Assembly (NCBI GenBank): GCA_902783515.1
Contig: CACZRK010000124.1
Coordinates: forward strand, 1 to 9,487
Origin: an uncultured Coriobacteriaceae bacterium
GTDB taxonomy: Bacteria > Actinomycetota > Coriobacteriia > Coriobacteriales > UMGS124
Direction of reading: 5' to 3'
DNA length: 9,487 bases
Made by a program: the position numbers and the translations under genes. Of this stretch, positions 6,395 to 9,487 are shown in pieces (the stretch's first letter is position 1; each line of letters begins with the position of its first letter). The notes under the pieces were generated by a model that saw nothing but the letters and a program-made list of their open reading frames with translations, ran no database searches and was not told where the DNA came from.

Positions 6395-8236
6395 TCAGTG
6401 CGTGCTGAGGGGCGTCGTCTGGATCTCCAGGGGTGCGCTGCCCTTCGCGACCGTGATGTCATAGGTGACAGTCAATGGCTGCCCCGGCTCGAGGTGCAGC
6501 ATTCCGCGCGCGACCTGATCCCCATACACCTGACCAAAATAGTAATTCTCGAACATGCTCGTGTCGCCCATCGTGAGCGTACCTCCGGCTGGCGCCAGGA
6601 TGTAGAGGTACGTCAGCATGTCGCCGACATCATGCTTCTCCGGATTGTAGCCGGTGATGTAGTCGGCGTCCGTCAGCGCCTCCTCCGCAGTGGCGGTATT
6701 GGCAACCCTCGTGACGCACGAGTAGGTCACCGTTCCGTCGCCGTTGTCCACCGGGGCGCCGATATCGGTCGTCGAGTCAAGGTACCAATCGAACTTGCTC
6801 CAGGTCGCGTCGTTGAAGTAGATGCCGAGCGTCGGTCGTGACGGGTCGGTGCTCACCTCGCCGTCGATGCCGACGGACGTGACCGCCGCCTCCTCGTCGG
6901 AATTCGCCATCCACGCGAGGATGTGGCCGCTATCGGCAAGCTTGCGCAGCGATCCCAGCAACCCGCTATTCTTGACGTCGTCCGCGTTGAACGAGTGCAG
7001 CCTGCTAATGATCGCGTCGGCAGCCTCAACGAAGTACGCATCCGTCAGGGTTGGGTCCTCGGCGTAGTTGTTGTACACGTCATGCAGGATCGTCTGCGCG
7101 GTCGTCGTGCCCGTCAGAACGGTCCCGTCAGACATTTCCACGTCACCAAGGGCAGCGACGAGCGCCTGCAGCACGAAGGGATCAACCGCGATCACGCCGT
7201 CAAACGTGACGCCGTGGTCGCGCGCCCAATACTGGTTCAGCAGATTCGCGACGTGTGGGAAGCTCGGCAGGTAGGTCGTGTTCTGGATGACGACGCCCGC
7301 AGAGGGGCCAAACGTGAGAGCCTCGTCCTCGCTGAGGGGGAACGGATCCGCCTCGCCAGAGCTCGCGTCGATGAAGTCGCCGGCCGTCATGATGTCACCC
7401 ATCGTGAGTCGGCCGTTCTCGAGCGAGATCGCCATCATCGCACCCGGCATGCCGCCCGTCGCGCGCACCTCGGCATTGTTCTGGGCAACCACAAGATACG
7501 AGCGCCGCCCGTTGCAGCCGAGCATGTCGGGGAGCACGGCAGCATAGGGGGCGTAGGTCGCGATCGTCTCATTGGCGCGCGTCAGGCCGTCGCGCACCTT
7601 CGCGAGCCCATTCTCGAGCTGCGCGACATGGGGGGCGCTGACCCCCTGGACCACGTCGCTGGCGCGCTCGATGCTCGGGGCGAGCTGCCCAACGAAGTCG
7701 CACCACGCCTGCAGCGCCTCCCCGTCGATCGCCCCGTCGGAGACGAGGGACGAAAGGGGATGCGCCTGCGCGAGCGTCGCGGCCGGATCAAGCACGCCGT
7801 CAACAAGGACGTCCGCCGCACTCGCCAGAGCCTGGGCGGCGCGCACGTCCTGACCGATGGCCGGCAGACGTGACGCGACGGACCATTCTGCCGCGTGCAA
7901 CTCCTCGTTCATGTCATCGACTGCGTCGCTGATGCCCTGTCGTCTCGCCTGGAGCTCGGTGAGCGCCGCATCGTACTGCCCGGCCTGGGCCTGCGACAAG
8001 ATGCCCTGCACCTCACTCGTGAGCATGCCGACCTGCCCCTGCAAGGTGCGAGCCGACGTCATCAGCCGAACGCCGAGTGCGGCGCAAGCCACGGCAATGA
8101 CGAGGACGACCGCGACGATGACGAGCGCGATGACGCGCCCCCTGCCGTGATGTCCACCGTCGGCGTAGTGCCCCGGGTGCTGCGGGCGCGCACTCGACGG
8201 CGCGGTGTCCTGTCGATGGTCGCTGTACCTAGCCAT
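6395..8236 (-). CDS. Membrane-anchored DUF4012 domain protein
   Basis: This is a 613-residue protein of unknown biochemical function. Residues 1-33 are polar, basic and His-rich and should be cytoplasmic. One transmembrane helix (about 34-57, VIALVIVAVVLVIAVACAALG) anchors a large extracellular part. Residues about 60-130 look helical (LQGQVGMLTSEVQG, DDMNEELHAAEWS). The DUF4012 signature is at residues 253-262: NNAEVRATGG, then MPGAMMAI. Further C-terminal are NTTYLPSFPHVANLLNQYW and FDGVIAVDPFVLQALVAALG, which resemble the layout of LytR-CpsA-Psr (LCP) phosphotransferases, although the defining LCP Arg/Asp pattern is not clear. The ATG at 8236 has GGAGGGA 6 nt upstream; a start further upstream would cover that site. 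The lysozyme gene ends 44 nt upstream on the same strand, suggesting one operon. A role in surface polysaccharide or wall assembly is an inference from family context and neighbours. Confidence 0.85.
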   Translation of the reverse strand: MARYSDHRQDTAPSSARPQHPGHYADGGHHGRGRVIALVIVAVVLVIAVACAALGVRLMTSARTLQGQVGMLTSEVQGILSQAQAGQYDAALTELQARRQGISDAVDDMNEELHAAEWSVASRLPAIGQDVRAAQALASAADVLVDGVLDPAATLAQAHPLSSLVSDGAIDGEALQAWCDFVGQLAPSIERASDVVQGVSAPHVAQLENGLAKVRDGLTRANETIATYAPYAAVLPDMLGCNGRRSYLVVAQNNAEVRATGGMPGAMMAISLENGRLTMGDIMTAGDFIDASSGEADPFPLSEDEALTFGPSAGVVIQNTTYLPSFPHVANLLNQYWARDHGVTFDGVIAVDPFVLQALVAALGDVEMSDGTVLTGTTTAQTILHDVYNNYAEDPTLTDAYFVEAADAIISRLHSFNADDVKNSGLLGSLRKLADSGHILAWMANSDEEAAVTSVGIDGEVSTDPSRPTLGIYFNDATWSKFDWYLDSTTDIGAPVDNGDGTVTYSCVTRVANTATAEEALTDADYITGYNPEKHDVGDMLTYLYILAPAGGTLTMGDTSMFENYYFGQVYGDQVARGMLHLEPGQPLTVTYDITVAKGSAPLEIQTTPLSTH

Positions 8237-8242
8237 GCAAGT

Positions 8243-8249
8243 TCCCTCC
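8243..8249 (-). promoter_or_regulatory. Ribosome binding site fixing the DUF4012 start
   Basis: GGAGGGA on the minus strand ends 6 nt before ATG 8236. The frame stays open to a GTG at 8251, but that codon overlaps the Shine-Dalgarno sequence itself, so MARYSDH is taken as the N-terminus. Confidence 0.8.
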
Positions 8250-8280
8250 ACGCAACATGCGGTCGCGCACCGAGCTCATA

Positions 8281-9487
8281 TCAGTGCGCCCTTACAAGGT
8301 CATCCCAGTCGTCCTGCGTCCCCAGGAAGAGGTCAAGATCGAGGTCGGAGCTTGAGTAGCCGGCTATGCCGTTGCTCGACGAGTACTGATAGATGATGGG
8401 CGCGTCCCATGCGCCAAAGTCGCCCGAGGATATGAGCGCGCCGTCCTGCCATCCCGTTGGAATCGACCCGTAGTAGTACGCCGCGACCCAGAGCGGGTGA
8501 TCGGCGGCGATCGCCGAGAAGTCCTGCTCCTGCGCAACGCTCAGCGACATGTAGATGCCCGCGTGCTTCCCCGTCCGCTCGTACACCCGGTCGAGAAAGG
8601 CCTTCGCCCATTCCGGTCCCTGCTCCATGACGGCAGGCTCCTCGTAGTCCAGGAACAAGGCGGCCTTCGACGCCAGCGAGCCGACCGTGTCCACGAAGTG
8701 GTCCGCCTCGGCGACGGCGTCGTAGCCGTCCGCGTAATGGTAGATCCCAAGCTTGCGGCCAACGGCGATCGTCTGGTCCACGAAGTCCTGAAACGAGTCG
8801 TTGACGTATGCAAGCCCCTCGCTCGCCTTCGCGATCACGAAGGAGGCGCTCGTCGCGGCGATCCTGATGCCACGCTGGTAGCTTGCGATGTCTATCCCGT
8901 TCAGGCCAGGCGCGAACGACCTGCCGAACGCCTCGTCCCCACCCGCGAGCGTGCCGTCTTCGTTTGCGTGAACGGCGTGCACGCCATTGCCCGTGACGAT
9001 CCACAGGTCAGCGCCGGTCACCAGCGCGCCGGACCCGTACGTCTGGTAATACCAGTCACCGTCAAAGCGATGGAGGCCAAACACCATCTCGCCGCCAGCG
9101 TCATAGAAGACCGTCTTTGGCCCGCTCGCAAGATAGGCGCCGGAAAGACGCACGAACTCGTTCTGCGCCATCGCGCCAGAACCGGGCTTGAAGTAGTGCC
9201 ACGCACCGCCCAGCTGCTGCTCGCCGTAAACCATCCGGCCGCCCCCGTCGTAGTAGACGGTCTTGGAGAGACCGCCCGCCAGATCGTTCGCCGCGCCGTC
9301 AAGGTAGACGAACTCGCTCTGCGCCATCGCGCCGCTGCCTGGCTTGAAGTAGCGCCAGGCGCCGTCGACCTCCCGCTCGCCGTAGACCATCCGCCCGACC
9401 TCGTCGTAGTAGACGGTCTTGGAGACGCCGCCCGCCAGATCGTTCGCCATGCCGTCAAGATACACGAGCTCGTTGCGCGCGATCGAC
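8281..9487 (-). CDS. GH25 lysozyme with N-terminal cell-wall-binding repeats (5' partial)
   Basis: The visible 401 residues are the C-terminal part of a secreted muramidase that would cut the glycan strands of peptidoglycan. The frame is open to the right edge, so the start and any signal peptide lie outside the window; the GTG at 9465 is inside a repeat and is not a start. At least three wall-binding repeats come first (GAWRYFKPGSGA, GAWHYFKPGSGA, GDWYYQTYGSGA). The GH25 domain follows from about 8911 down to 8290. It has GIDIASYQ with Asp at 8890-8892, ASFVIAKASEG, LGIYHYADG, the catalytic DxE in FLDYEEP (Asp 8647-8649, Glu 8641-8643), GIYMS, and PIIYQYSSS near the end. The domain looks complete and intact. 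It probably heads an operon with the DUF4012 gene 44 nt downstream. The same 52-residue repeat type is in the NlpC/P60 protein, suggesting a common wall ligand. Confidence 0.93.
   Translation of the reverse strand, partial: SIARNELVYLDGMANDLAGGVSKTVYYDEVGRMVYGEREVDGAWRYFKPGSGAMAQSEFVYLDGAANDLAGGLSKTVYYDGGGRMVYGEQQLGGAWHYFKPGSGAMAQNEFVRLSGAYLASGPKTVFYDAGGEMVFGLHRFDGDWYYQTYGSGALVTGADLWIVTGNGVHAVHANEDGTLAGGDEAFGRSFAPGLNGIDIASYQRGIRIAATSASFVIAKASEGLAYVNDSFQDFVDQTIAVGRKLGIYHYADGYDAVAEADHFVDTVGSLASKAALFLDYEEPAVMEQGPEWAKAFLDRVYERTGKHAGIYMSLSVAQEQDFSAIAADHPLWVAAYYYGSIPTGWQDGALISSGDFGAWDAPIIYQYSSSNGIAGYSSSDLDLDLFLGTQDDWDDLVRAH
9000..9487 (-). repeat. Tandem cell-wall-binding repeats in the lysozyme gene, 156-bp period
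   Basis: The codon block for SKTVYYD recurs at 9407 and 9251, exactly 156 bp apart. A shortened, diverged third unit (PKTVFYDAGGEMVFG) lies near 9100. The linker between units reads FVYLDGAANDLAGG. The array runs off the right edge, so the total copy number is unknown. Confidence 0.85.

Noticed and set aside
5006..6841. A 611-codon open frame on the plus strand opposite the NlpC/P60 and DUF4012 genes
   Set aside because: It is antisense to two well-supported genes and spans the gap between them. Its translation is Arg/Val-rich without domains. GC-biased codons on the real strand create such open shadows.

Overview
The window is about 9.5 kb of GC-rich DNA (mostly G/C at third codon positions). 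It looks like a chromosomal segment of a host-associated, anaerobic actinobacterium of the Coriobacteriia (the Olsenella/Collinsella/Atopobiaceae or Eggerthella type). That placement is inferred from three traits: a flavin-rich FAD/FMN oxidoreductase, a DUF4012 protein, and exported wall enzymes carrying tandem YYFDP-type cell-wall-binding repeats. No marker gene in the window fixes the genus.

Layout, left to right. (1) 1-1293 (+): 3' part of a FAD-dependent reductase ending in a covalent-FMN-type domain, followed by a strong intrinsic terminator at 1438-1483. (2) 1569-3011 (+): a complete M20-family metallopeptidase of the CPS1/PM20D1 type. (3) 3142-4271 (+): a decayed gene for an exported L,D-transpeptidase (signal peptide, wall-binding repeats, YkuD domain with SHGCVRL) with four clear in-frame nonsense codons, a fifth stop at a frameshift, and at least two frameshifts. 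(4) 4328-6229 (-): an exported NlpC/P60 endopeptidase with an Ala/Pro/Asp-rich linker and 52-residue wall-binding repeats. (5) 6395-8236 (-): a membrane-anchored DUF4012 protein. (6) 8281-9487 (-): the 3' part of a GH25 lysozyme with the same 52-residue repeats. The longest gene-free stretch is 1294-1568 (275 nt), holding a terminator and a possible promoter.

The right two thirds form a cell-envelope locus. Lysozyme (glycan cleavage), NlpC/P60 (peptide cleavage) and the dead L,D-transpeptidase (peptide cross-linking) would act on the same polymer, and all three are built on related wall-binding repeats. Lysozyme and DUF4012 are probably co-transcribed (44 nt apart). Tandem hairpins separate DUF4012 from the NlpC/P60 gene. 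The NlpC/P60 gene converges on the pseudogene, with a nested hairpin over the pseudogene's stop codon. I found no CRISPR array, tRNA, rRNA, transposase or attachment site. Nothing here is clearly a new system. The most notable items are the heavily mutated transpeptidase, the shared 156-bp repeat unit, and the lysozyme-DUF4012 pairing.
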